The notes beneath the pieces were generated by a model. That model was given only the letters and a program-made list of their open reading frames with translations, had not been told where the DNA came from and made no database searches. Positions 1-8,458 of a stretch of DNA of 64,000 nucleotides are shown piece after piece (position 1 is the first letter of the stretch; each line of letters starts with the position of its first letter). The position numbers were made by a program, and so were the translations under genes. The DNA is from Nocardioides sp. WS12 (GTDB taxonomy: Bacteria; Actinomycetota; Actinomycetes; Propionibacteriales; Nocardioidaceae): positions 2,976,001-3,040,000 of the forward strand of contig NZ_CP053928.1 in the NCBI RefSeq assembly GCF_014108865.1, given 5' to 3'.

Positions 1-1113
1 GAGCAGGGCTACCCCGTCTGCACGGTGTCCCTGCCGAACGGCGGAACCGGCGACATGCAGACCACGGTCGAGTACGTCGTCAACGCGATCCGTTCCGTGC
101 ACACGACCGCCGGGCGCAAGATCTCCCTGGTCGGTCACAGCCAGGGCGGCCTGCTGCCGGCGTGGGGGCTGAAGTACTGGCCGGACCTCGCCGACTACGT
201 CGACGACGCCGTGCTCCTCGACGCTCCCGTGAATGGATCCGATCTCGGGCGCGTCTGCGACTTCACCCACTCCTGCCCCGCGCTTGCCTGGGACATCGTG
301 CCCGGTTCGAACTGGACCAGGGCCCTGACCCGCTCGCCACTGTCGGTGTCCACCTCGGTGACCACGGTCGGCGCTGGCAACACCGACCTCATCGTGCCGG
401 GTGGGGCCGCGACGAAGCTGAACGGCGCCACCAACTTCGTCGTCGGAAACCTCTGCCCTGGCCGCTACGTCTCCCACCTCGACATGCTCGGCGACAACGT
501 CGCGTACGAACTCACGATGGACGCGTTGACGCACACGGGGCCAGCCAGTTGGTCGCGCGTCTCCGGTACAGCCTGCTCCAGGACCTTCTTCCCCGGCATC
601 GACGCAGCCGCGAAGACCTCCTATCTCGACCTGATCGGTGACGTGATTGACGCGCTCTTCGATGCAGCCTGGGTTCCGGCGGAACCGCCGCTGCGCGACT
701 ACGCCATCGGACTGGTCGGCGACACGAACTTGTCACTGAACAAGCCGGTCACCACCTCCAGCAACCAGTCGTCGTCGTACGTCGGCAGCAAGGCGGTCGA
801 CGGGAGCCATGGCACGCGCTGGTCCAGCGCTCCCTACCAGGCCCTGAACTGGATCTACGTGGACCTCGGTGCAACGAAGACGGTCACGGGCGTGCAACTG
901 GGTTGGGAGAAGGCCTACGCCAACGACTACTCGGTCCAGGTGTGGGACGGGACCGCATGGCGGACGATCTACTCCACCGGGTCCGGTGACGGCGGAAATG
1001 ACTTCATCCCGCTCGCCGACGTCAGCACCCGCTTCATCATGGTGCAGATGACGTACCGCGGCTCCGGCTACGGAAACTACTCGTTGTGGGAGATGACGGT
1101 CGCCGGTCACTGA
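1..1113 (+). CDS. Secreted lipase/esterase with C-terminal discoidin-like domain (5' truncated)
   Basis: The frame is open to the first base, so the N-terminus lies outside the window. The visible 370 residues start inside an alpha/beta-hydrolase domain. The nucleophile elbow is GHSQGG, with Ser at visible residue 47. Candidate acid and base residues are the Asp of GNTDLIVP and the His of VSHLDML. This resembles the actinobacterial secreted triacylglycerol lipase group. From about visible residue 243, the sequence from NLSLNKP through AVDG and RWSS to the C-terminus matches an F5/8 type C (discoidin) carbohydrate- or surface-binding domain. Several Cys residues in the catalytic domain suit an exported enzyme. 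It converges on the ALDH gene downstream. A role in releasing fatty acids outside the cell is inferred. Confidence 0.8.
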   Translation, partial: EQGYPVCTVSLPNGGTGDMQTTVEYVVNAIRSVHTTAGRKISLVGHSQGGLLPAWGLKYWPDLADYVDDAVLLDAPVNGSDLGRVCDFTHSCPALAWDIVPGSNWTRALTRSPLSVSTSVTTVGAGNTDLIVPGGAATKLNGATNFVVGNLCPGRYVSHLDMLGDNVAYELTMDALTHTGPASWSRVSGTACSRTFFPGIDAAAKTSYLDLIGDVIDALFDAAWVPAEPPLRDYAIGLVGDTNLSLNKPVTTSSNQSSSYVGSKAVDGSHGTRWSSAPYQALNWIYVDLGATKTVTGVQLGWEKAYANDYSVQVWDGTAWRTIYSTGSGDGGNDFIPLADVSTRFIMVQMTYRGSGYGNYSLWEMTVAGH

Positions 1114-1156
1114 GTTCGGTGCGCGACGGTTTACGTCGAATGCCGTGGACCAGGAC

Positions 1157-1178
1157 GACGGGCGGGCCGCTGCCCGTC
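1157..1178. terminator. Candidate bidirectional terminator hairpin
   Basis: Perfect 7-bp arms GACGGGC (1157-1163) and GCCCGTC (1172-1178) enclose an 8-base loop. The hairpin lies in the 81-bp gap between two convergent genes, the lipase ending at 1113 and the ALDH ending at 1195. There is no T tract, which is common for high-G+C actinobacterial terminators. Confidence 0.4.
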
Positions 1179-1194
1179 CGGTCGTAGAACGTCG

Positions 1195-2709
1195 TCACTG
1201 GTCGGTGTGGCCCCGCCGCGGCAGGACGCGCGAGACGCCCTGCAGCTTCCGGCGGATGTCACGGCCAGCGACTGCCTGGAAGATCGCCGCGACGGCCCGC
1301 GACTTGGTGGCCGAGTACGGGTACCACGCCATCGCCTGGATCAGGGAGAGTTCGACGCGGTTGCTGACCACGGCTCGCGGTCGGCAGTACTTGAAGACGG
1401 CGTACTCACCACCCAGGCGCGCGCCGATACCGGAGTTCTTCCACCCGGCCTGGGGGACCGGGAAGCAGGCGAGGTGGGCCTGGACGTCGTTGACGTCGAT
1501 CGCGCCGACTTCGAGCCGACGGGCGAGGTCCTTGCCGCGGCCCTTGTCGGCAGTCCACACGCTGGCTGACAGACCGTAGCGCGAGTCATTGGCGAGCCGG
1601 ACCGCTTCGTCGGCGTCCCGGACGCGCATCACCGGTATGACCGGCCCGAAGGTCTCGTCGGTCATCACGTCCATGGTGTGGTCGACGTGGGTGAGTACGG
1701 TGGGTTGGAAGAAGCGTCCGTCGAGCACCCGCTTGCCCCCGCTGCGCAGGCGCGCTCCCTTGGTCAGCGCGTCCTGGACGTGCTGCTCGACGATGTCGGC
1801 CTGTGCCGGCACGATCATCGGGCCGAGTTCGGTGTCGAAGCCCGGTTCCGCGTTCTGACGCAGGCTCTCGACGACGGCGACCAACTTGTCGACGAAGGCG
1901 TCGTGAACGGAGTCCTCGACGTACACCCTTTCGACCGACGTGCACATCTGTCCCGTGTTGGACAGGGCGCCGAAGGCGATGCCTGCGGCTGCGTGGTCGA
2001 GGTCCGCATCGGCAAGGACGATGGCCGGATCCTTGCCGCCCAGTTCGAGACTGAACGGGACCAGCCTGCCTGCCGCCTGCTGCGCCACGATCCTGCCGGT
2101 GCGCTCGGAACCCGTGAACTGGACGAAGTCGACCTCGTCGACAACGGCACTCCCCACGTCCCCAGCACCCAGGACGACACGGAACACCGGTGGTGCGCCG
2201 ATCGCGGACCAGCCGGCCACCGCCGCTTCCACTGCGGACTCGGTGACCTCGGACGGCTTCACCAACACGGTCGCGCCGGCCAGGAGCGCGGGGATGGCGT
2301 CGAAGAGGGACAGCGCGAGCGGGTAGTTCCACGGGGAGATCACGCCGACCACGGGGTAGGGCTTGTACTCGACCTCCAGCGCCTTCGTCGCCGTGAGCAG
2401 CCCGTGGGGCCGCGGGCGCCCGGGGGCGAGGAATCGTGGGGCGTTGGCGGTGTAGTAGTTCGCCATGTCGACGGCGAGCATCGTCTCCAGGGGTGCTTCT
2501 GCGGCCGGCTTACCGGTGTCCTGCTGCACGAGAGTCGACAACTCGTCGGCGTGGTCGAGCAGCCAGTCGCGGTAGCGCTGCACGATCCTGACGCGGCCCT
2601 CGACCCCCAGCTCCTCCCAGGCAGGTTGGGCGGCGCGAAGCTCGGCGACAACGTCGCGTACGTCGACGCGGAGCTTCGACCTGGACCGGCTCGCGGTGGG
2701 GGTGCTCAT
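1195..2709 (-). CDS. NAD(P)-dependent aldehyde dehydrogenase
   Basis: This 504-residue protein has the full ALDH superfamily pattern. It shows the PWNYPLALS segment of the cofactor site, the FTGSERTGR turn, the general-base Glu in LELGGKDP and the nucleophilic Cys in GQMCTSVERV. It should oxidise an aldehyde to an acid in the cytoplasm; the closest feel is the succinate-semialdehyde/medium-chain aldehyde group. Its ATG overlaps the stop of the upstream SDR by 4 bp (ATGA), so the two are translationally coupled and probably act in sequence (alcohol to aldehyde to acid). It is the last gene of the monooxygenase-SDR-ALDH unit. A clear paralogue, also coupled to an SDR, lies at 17896-19401. The aldehyde substrate is unknown. 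Confidence 0.9.
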   Translation of the reverse strand: MSTPTASRSRSKLRVDVRDVVAELRAAQPAWEELGVEGRVRIVQRYRDWLLDHADELSTLVQQDTGKPAAEAPLETMLAVDMANYYTANAPRFLAPGRPRPHGLLTATKALEVEYKPYPVVGVISPWNYPLALSLFDAIPALLAGATVLVKPSEVTESAVEAAVAGWSAIGAPPVFRVVLGAGDVGSAVVDEVDFVQFTGSERTGRIVAQQAAGRLVPFSLELGGKDPAIVLADADLDHAAAGIAFGALSNTGQMCTSVERVYVEDSVHDAFVDKLVAVVESLRQNAEPGFDTELGPMIVPAQADIVEQHVQDALTKGARLRSGGKRVLDGRFFQPTVLTHVDHTMDVMTDETFGPVIPVMRVRDADEAVRLANDSRYGLSASVWTADKGRGKDLARRLEVGAIDVNDVQAHLACFPVPQAGWKNSGIGARLGGEYAVFKYCRPRAVVSNRVELSLIQAMAWYPYSATKSRAVAAIFQAVAGRDIRRKLQGVSRVLPRRGHTDQ

Positions 2710-3593
2710 TTCGTCGACTGCTTCTTCGTCGCCGTCTGTCGGCTCCGCGTAGTGGCGAGGTCGAGGTGCTCGGTGCGGTCACGGTAGGCCTGGCGAGCGG
2801 ACTCGTCGGTGTTGATCCCTGCGTCGTGGACACCGGTGGCGTGCGCGACGAGATGCCGGACAGCGGCCGGGAGCAGTCGCATCGGGGCCACCATCGCGTT
2901 GGCGCGGAACGGCACCAAGCGCAGGCCGCCGTGGTTCTTCTCAACGGATGACACGATCGCGTTCGAGATGGCCTCGGGCTCCACGAAGGCGATCTTGCGG
3001 ACCAGCCACGGCTGCTTGACTCCAGCGATCAACTGGGTGTTGACGTAGCCCGGGCAGATCGTCGTCACCGTCACGCCCAGCGGAGAGAGCTCCTGGTCGA
3101 GCGCGTCACCGAGCCCGACGACGGCAAACTTGGTGGCGCAGTAGACCGCCACCCCCGGTGCTGCAACGAGCCCTGCCGCGGAAGCCACGTTCACGATCTG
3201 GCCATGCCCGCGCTCTGCGAAGCGGCGTCCAGCCAGTTTGGAACCAACGACGACTGCGCGCACGTTGATGTCGATCTGCCGGTCGGAGACGCCGTCGGTC
3301 TCGTCGAGGAACGGCCCGGTCGGCATGATTCCAGCGTTGTTGACGAGGACGTCCAGGCCGCCCAGCTCGGCCTCCACCTTGTCGAGGAAGGTGGCGAAGG
3401 CCGCCGCGTCGGTCACGTCCAGCGGCAGTCCGACCACCGTCGCGCCGGTGTCCGACGCGATCGCGCCTGCGGTCTCGGCGACCAGTTTGGCGTCGATGTC
3501 GCCGATGACGACTGAGTGTCCCTTGGCGGCGAACTCGCGGGCGGTCGCAGCGCCGATGCCCTGGGCGCCGCCGGTGATCGCAATGCGCTTCAT
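2706..3593 (-). CDS. Short-chain dehydrogenase/reductase (classical SDR)
   Basis: A 295-residue classical SDR. The Rossmann motif GGAQGIG sits near the N-terminus, followed by the NNAGIMPTG structural motif. The catalytic set is Ser in VNVASAAG with Tyr and Lys in YCATK. It probably oxidises a secondary alcohol or reduces a ketone with NAD(P). The ATG at 3593 is chosen because it overlaps the stop of the upstream monooxygenase by 4 bp and begins directly at the Rossmann strand (MKRIAITGG); the longer open frame upstream has no SDR character. The gene overlaps the downstream ALDH by 4 bp. The paralogue at 17027-17899 shares the unusual NNAGIMPTG segment and the same ALDH partner. Confidence 0.88.
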   Translation of the reverse strand: MKRIAITGGAQGIGAATAREFAAKGHSVVIGDIDAKLVAETAGAIASDTGATVVGLPLDVTDAAAFATFLDKVEAELGGLDVLVNNAGIMPTGPFLDETDGVSDRQIDINVRAVVVGSKLAGRRFAERGHGQIVNVASAAGLVAAPGVAVYCATKFAVVGLGDALDQELSPLGVTVTTICPGYVNTQLIAGVKQPWLVRKIAFVEPEAISNAIVSSVEKNHGGLRLVPFRANAMVAPMRLLPAAVRHLVAHATGVHDAGINTDESARQAYRDRTEHLDLATTRSRQTATKKQSTK

Positions 3594-5101
3594 GATGCTT
3601 CCTTCTGGTTCGTGTTCCGGGACTGGCCGACCACGGTGTAGTCGGTGAGTGCGACGTGCTTGGTGCGTCGGCGGTACTCGCTCATGAGACCGGGCCAGTT
3701 GTTGGTGACGCGGCCCTGGCTGTTGACGTACCAGCTCGTGCAGCCACCCTTGGCCCACACCGAGTTCGACAGCCGTCCCTGCACCTCCTGGCTGAAGGCG
3801 TCGTACACCTCGGGCCTGACGTCGAGGTAGGTGGCACCGGTGCGGTCGAGCTTGTGGACCGCGTCGACGATGTAGCGGGCCTGGCTCTCCAGGACGTAGA
3901 CGATGGAGCCACCACCGAAGTTGGTGTTGGGGCCGTACATCAGGAACATGTTGGGGAACGAGCTGATCGCCATCCCCAGGTACGCCGCCGGGCCGTCGGC
4001 CCACTGGGCGTTCAGGTCGACGCCGCCCAGCCCTGACACGGTCATCGGCGTCACGAAGTTCTTTGCCTGGAAGCCGGTCGCGAAGATGATCACGTCGACC
4101 TCGTGCTTGACACCGTCGGCAGTGACGATGCCCCCGGGCGTGACTTCGGTGATGCCATCGCGGACGACGTCCACGTGGTCCTTCGCGACGGCGGGGTAGT
4201 AGCTCGACGACAGCAGGATGCGTTTGCAGCCGATCGTGTAGTCGGGGGTCAGCCTCCGGCGCAGCTCCGGGTCCTTGACCTGGAGTCGCAGCTGCGCCTT
4301 GGTCGCCAGCAGGACGGGCGCCAGGTAGGCCTCGCGCGCCCGGTTGCTCCAGTTGCCGACGAGGGCCGGATTCACGGCCTCGCCGATGGCCCACCAGGCG
4401 CCGCGGAAAGCCTTCAGCACGCCCGGGATCCTGCGGTAGGCCCAGTGCTCGGCGGCCAGGTGCCCGTAGTCGGGCTTGGGAATGAGGTACTCCGCGCTGC
4501 GCTGGAAGACGGTCAGTTGGCCGGCCACCTTGGCGACCTCGGGCACCAGTTGTACGGCGCTGGCGCCGCTGCCGATCACGGCCACCCGCTTGCCGGTCAG
4601 GTCGACGTCGTGGTCCCACTCCGCCGAGTGGAACGCGGTGCCGGCGAAGCTCTCCAGCCCTGGCAGGTCAGGCACCGACGGGCGTGTCAGCTGGCCACAC
4701 GCCGGCACGAACACGTCCGCGTCGTAGGTGGCGCCGTCGGTGTCGGTCAGGCACCACGAGCCCGACTCCTCGTCAAAGACCGCGCTTGCGATCTCGGTCT
4801 CGAAGCGCAGGTGTTCGGCCAGGCCGTACTTCTCGACACAGTGCTCGAGGTAAGCCTGGATCTCCGGCTGTGGCGCGAAGGGCCGCGACCAGCGCGGGTT
4901 CGGCTCGAACGAGAAGGAGTAGAGGGATGAGGCCACGTCGCAAGCGGCACCGGGATAGGTGTTGTGCCGCCACACCCCGCCCACGCCCGTGGTGCGTTCG
5001 AAGATCGTGAAGTCGGTGTAGCCGGCTTGCTTGAGGCCGATGGCCGTGGCCAAGCCGCTGAAGCCGCTGCCGACGATGGCCACCGAAGGTCGTTTGCTCA
5101 T
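3590..5101 (-). CDS. Type I Baeyer-Villiger flavin monooxygenase
   Basis: A 503-residue two-dinucleotide-binding flavoprotein. The FAD-binding GSGFSG is at residues 11-16 and a second, NADPH-binding GSGASA at about 177-182. Between them lies F152-x-G154-x3-H158-x3-W162-D163, matching the type I BVMO fingerprint FxGxxxHxxxW(P/D). The ATG motif IIFATGF follows further on. BVMOs insert an oxygen next to a ketone to give an ester or lactone using NADPH and O2. It is the first gene of a tightly overlapping unit with an SDR and an ALDH, divergent from an AraC regulator. A ketone to ester to alcohol to acid sequence is therefore plausible, with the nearby hydrolase (6241-7119) as the ester-cleaving step. 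Whether the substrate is cyclic, steroidal or linear cannot be told. Confidence 0.88.
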   Translation of the reverse strand: MSKRPSVAIVGSGFSGLATAIGLKQAGYTDFTIFERTTGVGGVWRHNTYPGAACDVASSLYSFSFEPNPRWSRPFAPQPEIQAYLEHCVEKYGLAEHLRFETEIASAVFDEESGSWCLTDTDGATYDADVFVPACGQLTRPSVPDLPGLESFAGTAFHSAEWDHDVDLTGKRVAVIGSGASAVQLVPEVAKVAGQLTVFQRSAEYLIPKPDYGHLAAEHWAYRRIPGVLKAFRGAWWAIGEAVNPALVGNWSNRAREAYLAPVLLATKAQLRLQVKDPELRRRLTPDYTIGCKRILLSSSYYPAVAKDHVDVVRDGITEVTPGGIVTADGVKHEVDVIIFATGFQAKNFVTPMTVSGLGGVDLNAQWADGPAAYLGMAISSFPNMFLMYGPNTNFGGGSIVYVLESQARYIVDAVHKLDRTGATYLDVRPEVYDAFSQEVQGRLSNSVWAKGGCTSWYVNSQGRVTNNWPGLMSEYRRRTKHVALTDYTVVGQSRNTNQKEAS

Positions 5102-5174
5102 GCTTCAAGGCTCGCTGGCGCGCGGGGATGCCACTAAACGACTTCCCGCCGCATACTTGCTCTTTTGCGCCAGG

Positions 5175-5194
5175 CCTCTGGAATGATCCAGAGG
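5175..5194 (+). promoter_or_regulatory. Perfect 8-bp inverted repeat at the start of the AraC gene
   Basis: Arms CCTCTGGA (5175-5182) and TCCAGAGG (5187-5194) are perfectly complementary around a 4-base ATGA spacer. The right arm runs into the proposed GTG start at 5194. It lies in the 92-bp divergent region shared with the monooxygenase gene. It could be an operator, or an mRNA hairpin that hides the initiation site. Confidence 0.45.
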
Positions 5195-6213
5195 TGAGCG
5201 ATCGGTGGAGCCTGCCGCGGTCGACTGCCAGTGCTGCGATCTTCGTGGAGCTCGCGGGCGAGTACGGCGTTCCCGCCGGGTCGCTCCTGGCGGGCACGGG
5301 GATCGAGCTCGATCAGCTCGTCGATCCGGAGGGCGAGATCAAGGCCGGCCAGGAGCTGCTCCTGGTCCAGGAGCTCGTCGCCCGGCTGGGGCACGTCCGT
5401 GCCCTCGGTCTGGATGCAGGCACTCGCTACCACGCGTCCACCCACGGGGTGTGGGGCTGGGCCGTGATCAGCAGCCCGACGGCCCGTCGTGCTCTGGATG
5501 TCGGCGTCAGGTACTCCGAGTTGTCGTTCTCTTTTGCCGACTTTCGACTCGACGACGTGGGCCGCGACGTCCACCTGACCCTGGACGATTCCGAGACTCC
5601 CACCGAGGTCCGGGGTTTCCTCATGGAACGTGACCTGGCGGCCACCGTCACGATCGCCCGGGACCTGCTCGGGGTGAATCTCCCCATGAAGGAGTTGCAC
5701 CTCGCCTCGAGCGACCGCGGGTACGGTGAGCGTTTCCAACAGCTCTGCGCGGCAACTCCGATCTTCGGTGCCAAGCGGACCACCCTCGTGCTCGCCGGCG
5801 AGGTGCTCGACCTCCCGCTCCCGCAGTCGAACCCGCAAACCGCACTCCTGTGTGAGCGACAGTGCGCTGAGGTCCTGCAGCGGCGACACGCCCGGCTGGG
5901 CCTGGCCGGCCAGGTGCGCGACCTCCTCGTGCGCCGTGCCGAGATCACCGACCAGGACGATGTCGCCCGTGAGATCGGCGTCAGCGTCCGGACGCTGCAG
6001 CGACAGCTCGCCGAGGAGGGCACCTCGTTCCGTGAGTTGGCCGGCGAGGTGAACTGCCTGCTTGCCGAAGAACTGCTCGGCGCCGGGCTCGCAGTCGAGG
6101 ACGTGGCTCATCGTCTCGGCTACGCCACCGCCTCATCCTTGACGCACGCCTACCGGCGCTGGCGAGGGATCACGCCTGGCCAGTACGCACGCACTGTTCG
6201 CGCAGGTCGGTGA
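5194..6213 (+). CDS. AraC-family transcriptional regulator
   Basis: A 339-residue regulator with an N-terminal ligand-sensing region of the arabinose-binding-like/OruR type and a C-terminal AraC double HTH (from about RAEITDQ to GQYART). The HTH includes VSVRTLQRQLAEEG and the second-helix pattern LGYATASSLTHAYRRW. The GTG at 5194 is preferred over an in-frame ATG at 5128 because it gives an N-terminus matching the other two AraC proteins in the window; no strong ribosome site supports either. It is divergent from the Baeyer-Villiger unit and is the best candidate to control it, and possibly cassette A. The inducer is unknown. Confidence 0.8.
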   Translation: MSDRWSLPRSTASAAIFVELAGEYGVPAGSLLAGTGIELDQLVDPEGEIKAGQELLLVQELVARLGHVRALGLDAGTRYHASTHGVWGWAVISSPTARRALDVGVRYSELSFSFADFRLDDVGRDVHLTLDDSETPTEVRGFLMERDLAATVTIARDLLGVNLPMKELHLASSDRGYGERFQQLCAATPIFGAKRTTLVLAGEVLDLPLPQSNPQTALLCERQCAEVLQRRHARLGLAGQVRDLLVRRAEITDQDDVAREIGVSVRTLQRQLAEEGTSFRELAGEVNCLLAEELLGAGLAVEDVAHRLGYATASSLTHAYRRWRGITPGQYARTVRAGR

Positions 6214-6240
6214 CGCGGCCGGCTTCGAGCGTGCGGTCGG

Positions 6241-7119
6241 TCACGCAAGGTCGCCGGCCTGAGGCAATGCGCCGAGCCATCCGTTCGCAGCATTGGTCAC
6301 GAGTTCTGCCAGGGCGGCAGGGTCGTCGAGTTGGGGACAGTGGCCCCAGTCCGGTCCGATCGTCAGGTCGCTGTCCGGCAGCGCTTCGTGCAACGTGCGG
6401 CTGCCGACAAGCGGAACCACCCGGTCCTTCTTGCCGTGAATGATGTGGAGACCGCAGCTGATCCGAAGGTCGCCGTGCCCCTGGTGCAACTCCCTGGTCA
6501 CCGCTGCCATGTTGGCCGCCAGCCAGGGGAGTCCGCCCCTGGCACGCACGAATTCGGTGAACCGTGCCACCACGGCGGGGTCAGCGGTCCGGTGGTCGGC
6601 GTACACGAGGCGGCGGAGCACGGGCGTGGCGACGAAGCGCAGCACCGAGGGAGGGACCGGCAGCGGGGCGGCGGCGAGCCGGAGCAGCAGCGGAGTGCGC
6701 GGAGCGCCGGCCCAGGTCCGGAGGCGCCAAGGTCCGGCCGACGGATCGCCGATGGTGACCACTCCGAGCAGCGGTGCCCCAGCCGCCGCGGCGCGGACCG
6801 CCAGGGTGCCGCCGAGTGAGTTCCCGACCAGCACCACCGGTCCGCGCCGCGCTCTGACCTCGACGAGGTCAGCGACGAACGCGTCGAGCTGGGGCATCAT
6901 CAGCCCGGGCTCAAGCAGGTCAGCGCTCCCGAACCCCGGCAGGTCGACGGCGACGGCGGAGTGTCCGCGCGCTGCCAGCTCACGGAGCGCGCTGTCCCAC
7001 GTGTTGGCGGAGTCGAGGTACCCGTGCAGGAGCACGAACGTCGGGGGCGAGCCCTCCACTTCGAGCATCCGGGTACGGAGCCCCGCATGACTGGGCACGC
7101 TGACCCGTGGGGTCGTCAC
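6241..7119 (-). CDS. Alpha/beta hydrolase
   Basis: A 292-residue alpha/beta-hydrolase-fold protein. LLHGY is the oxyanion-loop region, GNSLGG the nucleophile elbow (Ser), HGKKDRVVP carries the acid Asp and WGHCPQLDDP the catalytic His. All parts of the triad are visible. The GTG at 7119 lies 4 bases after the stop of the SDR; the frame is open further upstream, but that part overlaps the SDR and has no hydrolase character. It is the last gene of cassette A, so it may hydrolyse an ester, lactone or acyl-CoA thioester made in the pathway. An ester made by the Baeyer-Villiger enzyme encoded nearby is an attractive but unproven substrate. Confidence 0.82.
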   Translation of the reverse strand: MTTPRVSVPSHAGLRTRMLEVEGSPPTFVLLHGYLDSANTWDSALRELAARGHSAVAVDLPGFGSADLLEPGLMMPQLDAFVADLVEVRARRGPVVLVGNSLGGTLAVRAAAAGAPLLGVVTIGDPSAGPWRLRTWAGAPRTPLLLRLAAAPLPVPPSVLRFVATPVLRRLVYADHRTADPAVVARFTEFVRARGGLPWLAANMAAVTRELHQGHGDLRISCGLHIIHGKKDRVVPLVGSRTLHEALPDSDLTIGPDWGHCPQLDDPAALAELVTNAANGWLGALPQAGDLA

Positions 7120-7123
7120 CCGG

Positions 7124-8002
7124 TCAGCCCCAGTCGCCCAGTCGGTCCTCCAGGTCGGCGAGCAACCAGGGGCCGTCGGTCTCGATCGTCTCGTCGATGG
7201 TCCAACCGCCGAGCCGCTGGATCGCGCCTCCCTGGACCGCGAGCACCTGACCGTTGAGGGGGCACTTCTCCTGGGCCAGGTAGGCAACGACCGGAGCGAT
7301 GGCGGCCGGATCGAACGCATCGAACTCGCCCGCCGGCACCTCGGCGGCGAAGATCGCCCCCATGCCCGGGGTGGCCAGGGTGAGCCGGGTGCGGGCGACG
7401 GGCGCGATCGCATTGACCCGCACGCCGTACCGCTCCAGCTCCTCGGCGGCGACGAGTGTCATCGCTGCAATCCCGGCCTTGGCCGCGCCATAATTGGCCT
7501 GGCCTGCATTGACCGCGAAGGTGCCTGAGGCGGACGCCGTGTTGATCACGGAACCGGCCACCTGCTCGCCGGCCTTCGACCGCTCCTTCCAGTACTCCGC
7601 GGCATGGTGCAGCACCGCGAAGTGGCCCTTGAGGTGCACAGCGATGACGGAGTCGAACTCGGACTCGTCCATGGCAGCCACGAAGGCGTCGCGCAGGATG
7701 CCGGCGTTGTTGACGACGATGTCGAGCCGGCCGAACTCGGCGACCGCCTGGTCGACCAGCGACTTGGCGCCGGTCCAGCTGGCGACGTTGTCGGTGTTGG
7801 CCACAGCGCTGCCGCCGGCCGCCCGGATCTCCTCGACGACCTCCTGGGCGGGGCCGGCGTCGGCCCCGTCGCCCGAGTTGCTGCCGCCCAGGTCATTGAC
7901 CACGACGCGGGCGCCTTCAGCGGCGAGCAGGAGCGCGTGCGCGCGCCCGATGCCGCGACCGGCACCGGTGACGAGGGCGACGCGACCGTCCAGCGTCCCC
8001 AT
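7124..8002 (-). CDS. SDR, 3-hydroxyacyl-CoA dehydrogenase type (MFE-2/Hsd4A-like)
   Basis: A 292-residue SDR with GAGRGIG, NNAGILRD, a catalytic Ser in NTASASG and Tyr/Lys in ANYGAAK. The VVVNDLGGSNSG segment after the second strand is characteristic of the dehydrogenase domain of peroxisomal multifunctional enzyme 2 (17beta-HSD4) and of actinobacterial Hsd4A-like proteins, which oxidise 3-hydroxyacyl-CoA thioesters of steroid side chains. Its ATG shares one base with the stop of the SRPBCC gene (TGATG). The paralogue in cassette B (24191-25069) has the same length and is very similar by eye. The predicted step is 3-hydroxyacyl-CoA to 3-ketoacyl-CoA, after the hydratase and before the thiolase of the same unit. 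Confidence 0.85.
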   Translation of the reverse strand: MGTLDGRVALVTGAGRGIGRAHALLLAAEGARVVVNDLGGSNSGDGADAGPAQEVVEEIRAAGGSAVANTDNVASWTGAKSLVDQAVAEFGRLDIVVNNAGILRDAFVAAMDESEFDSVIAVHLKGHFAVLHHAAEYWKERSKAGEQVAGSVINTASASGTFAVNAGQANYGAAKAGIAAMTLVAAEELERYGVRVNAIAPVARTRLTLATPGMGAIFAAEVPAGEFDAFDPAAIAPVVAYLAQEKCPLNGQVLAVQGGAIQRLGGWTIDETIETDGPWLLADLEDRLGDWG

Positions 8003-8433
8003 CAGGCGACCAGGGCGGAGAGGTTCGCCAGCGACTGGTCGAGCTCCTTGGCCGCCGTACGCTCGACGGCAGCGCCGATCGCGCCGACCATCATCTGGCT
8101 GATGAACTCGGCATCGATGGTGGCCACGGAGGAGTCATTGCCGCCCTCGACGGAGAGAGTGAATGTCACCTTCGCGCCGGCCATCCCGGTGCCGGAGATC
8201 GTCAGCGACTTCGGTGCCTCGTAGGCATCGACGTTCCAGGTGATCGTGTTGGGCATGCCCATGATCGAGACGACCTCGGTCATCTGGGTGCCCAGGGCCA
8301 GCTCGGTCGGCGGCTCGTCCTTCCACTTCGTGTGGAGGGTCAGCCACTTCTCGTAACTGCTGGGGTCGGAGATGATGCCCCAGATGTCGGTCTTCGCGGC
8401 CGGGATCTCGAGTGATGCGTTGGTCTGTGCCAT
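8002..8433 (-). CDS. SRPBCC (START/Bet v1-like) small protein
   Basis: A 143-residue protein with the polyketide-cyclase/START-like SRPBCC pattern: an N-terminal strand, then WGIISDPSSYEKWLTLH, a glycine-rich GTGMAG centre and a long C-terminal helix. SRPBCC proteins have a deep hydrophobic cavity and often bind lipids or polycyclic compounds; no catalytic residues can be assigned here. It sits between the thiolase and the SDR, one base overlapping the SDR. A second 143-residue homologue holds the equivalent place in cassette B (22887-23318). That conservation suggests it works with the beta-oxidation enzymes, perhaps as a carrier of the bulky acyl-CoA. The role is inferred. Confidence 0.75.
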   Translation of the reverse strand: MAQTNASLEIPAAKTDIWGIISDPSSYEKWLTLHTKWKDEPPTELALGTQMTEVVSIMGMPNTITWNVDAYEAPKSLTISGTGMAGAKVTFTLSVEGGNDSSVATIDAEFISQMMVGAIGAAVERTAAKELDQSLANLSALVA

Positions 8434-8458
8434 GTTCGTGCTCCTTGTGGTGTGGTGA

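Noticed and set aside
2706..4619. N-terminal extension of the SDR to about 637 residues
   Set aside because: The added part is an Arg/Pro-rich shadow of the monooxygenase gene. The true start is the ATG at 3593 with a 4-bp overlap.
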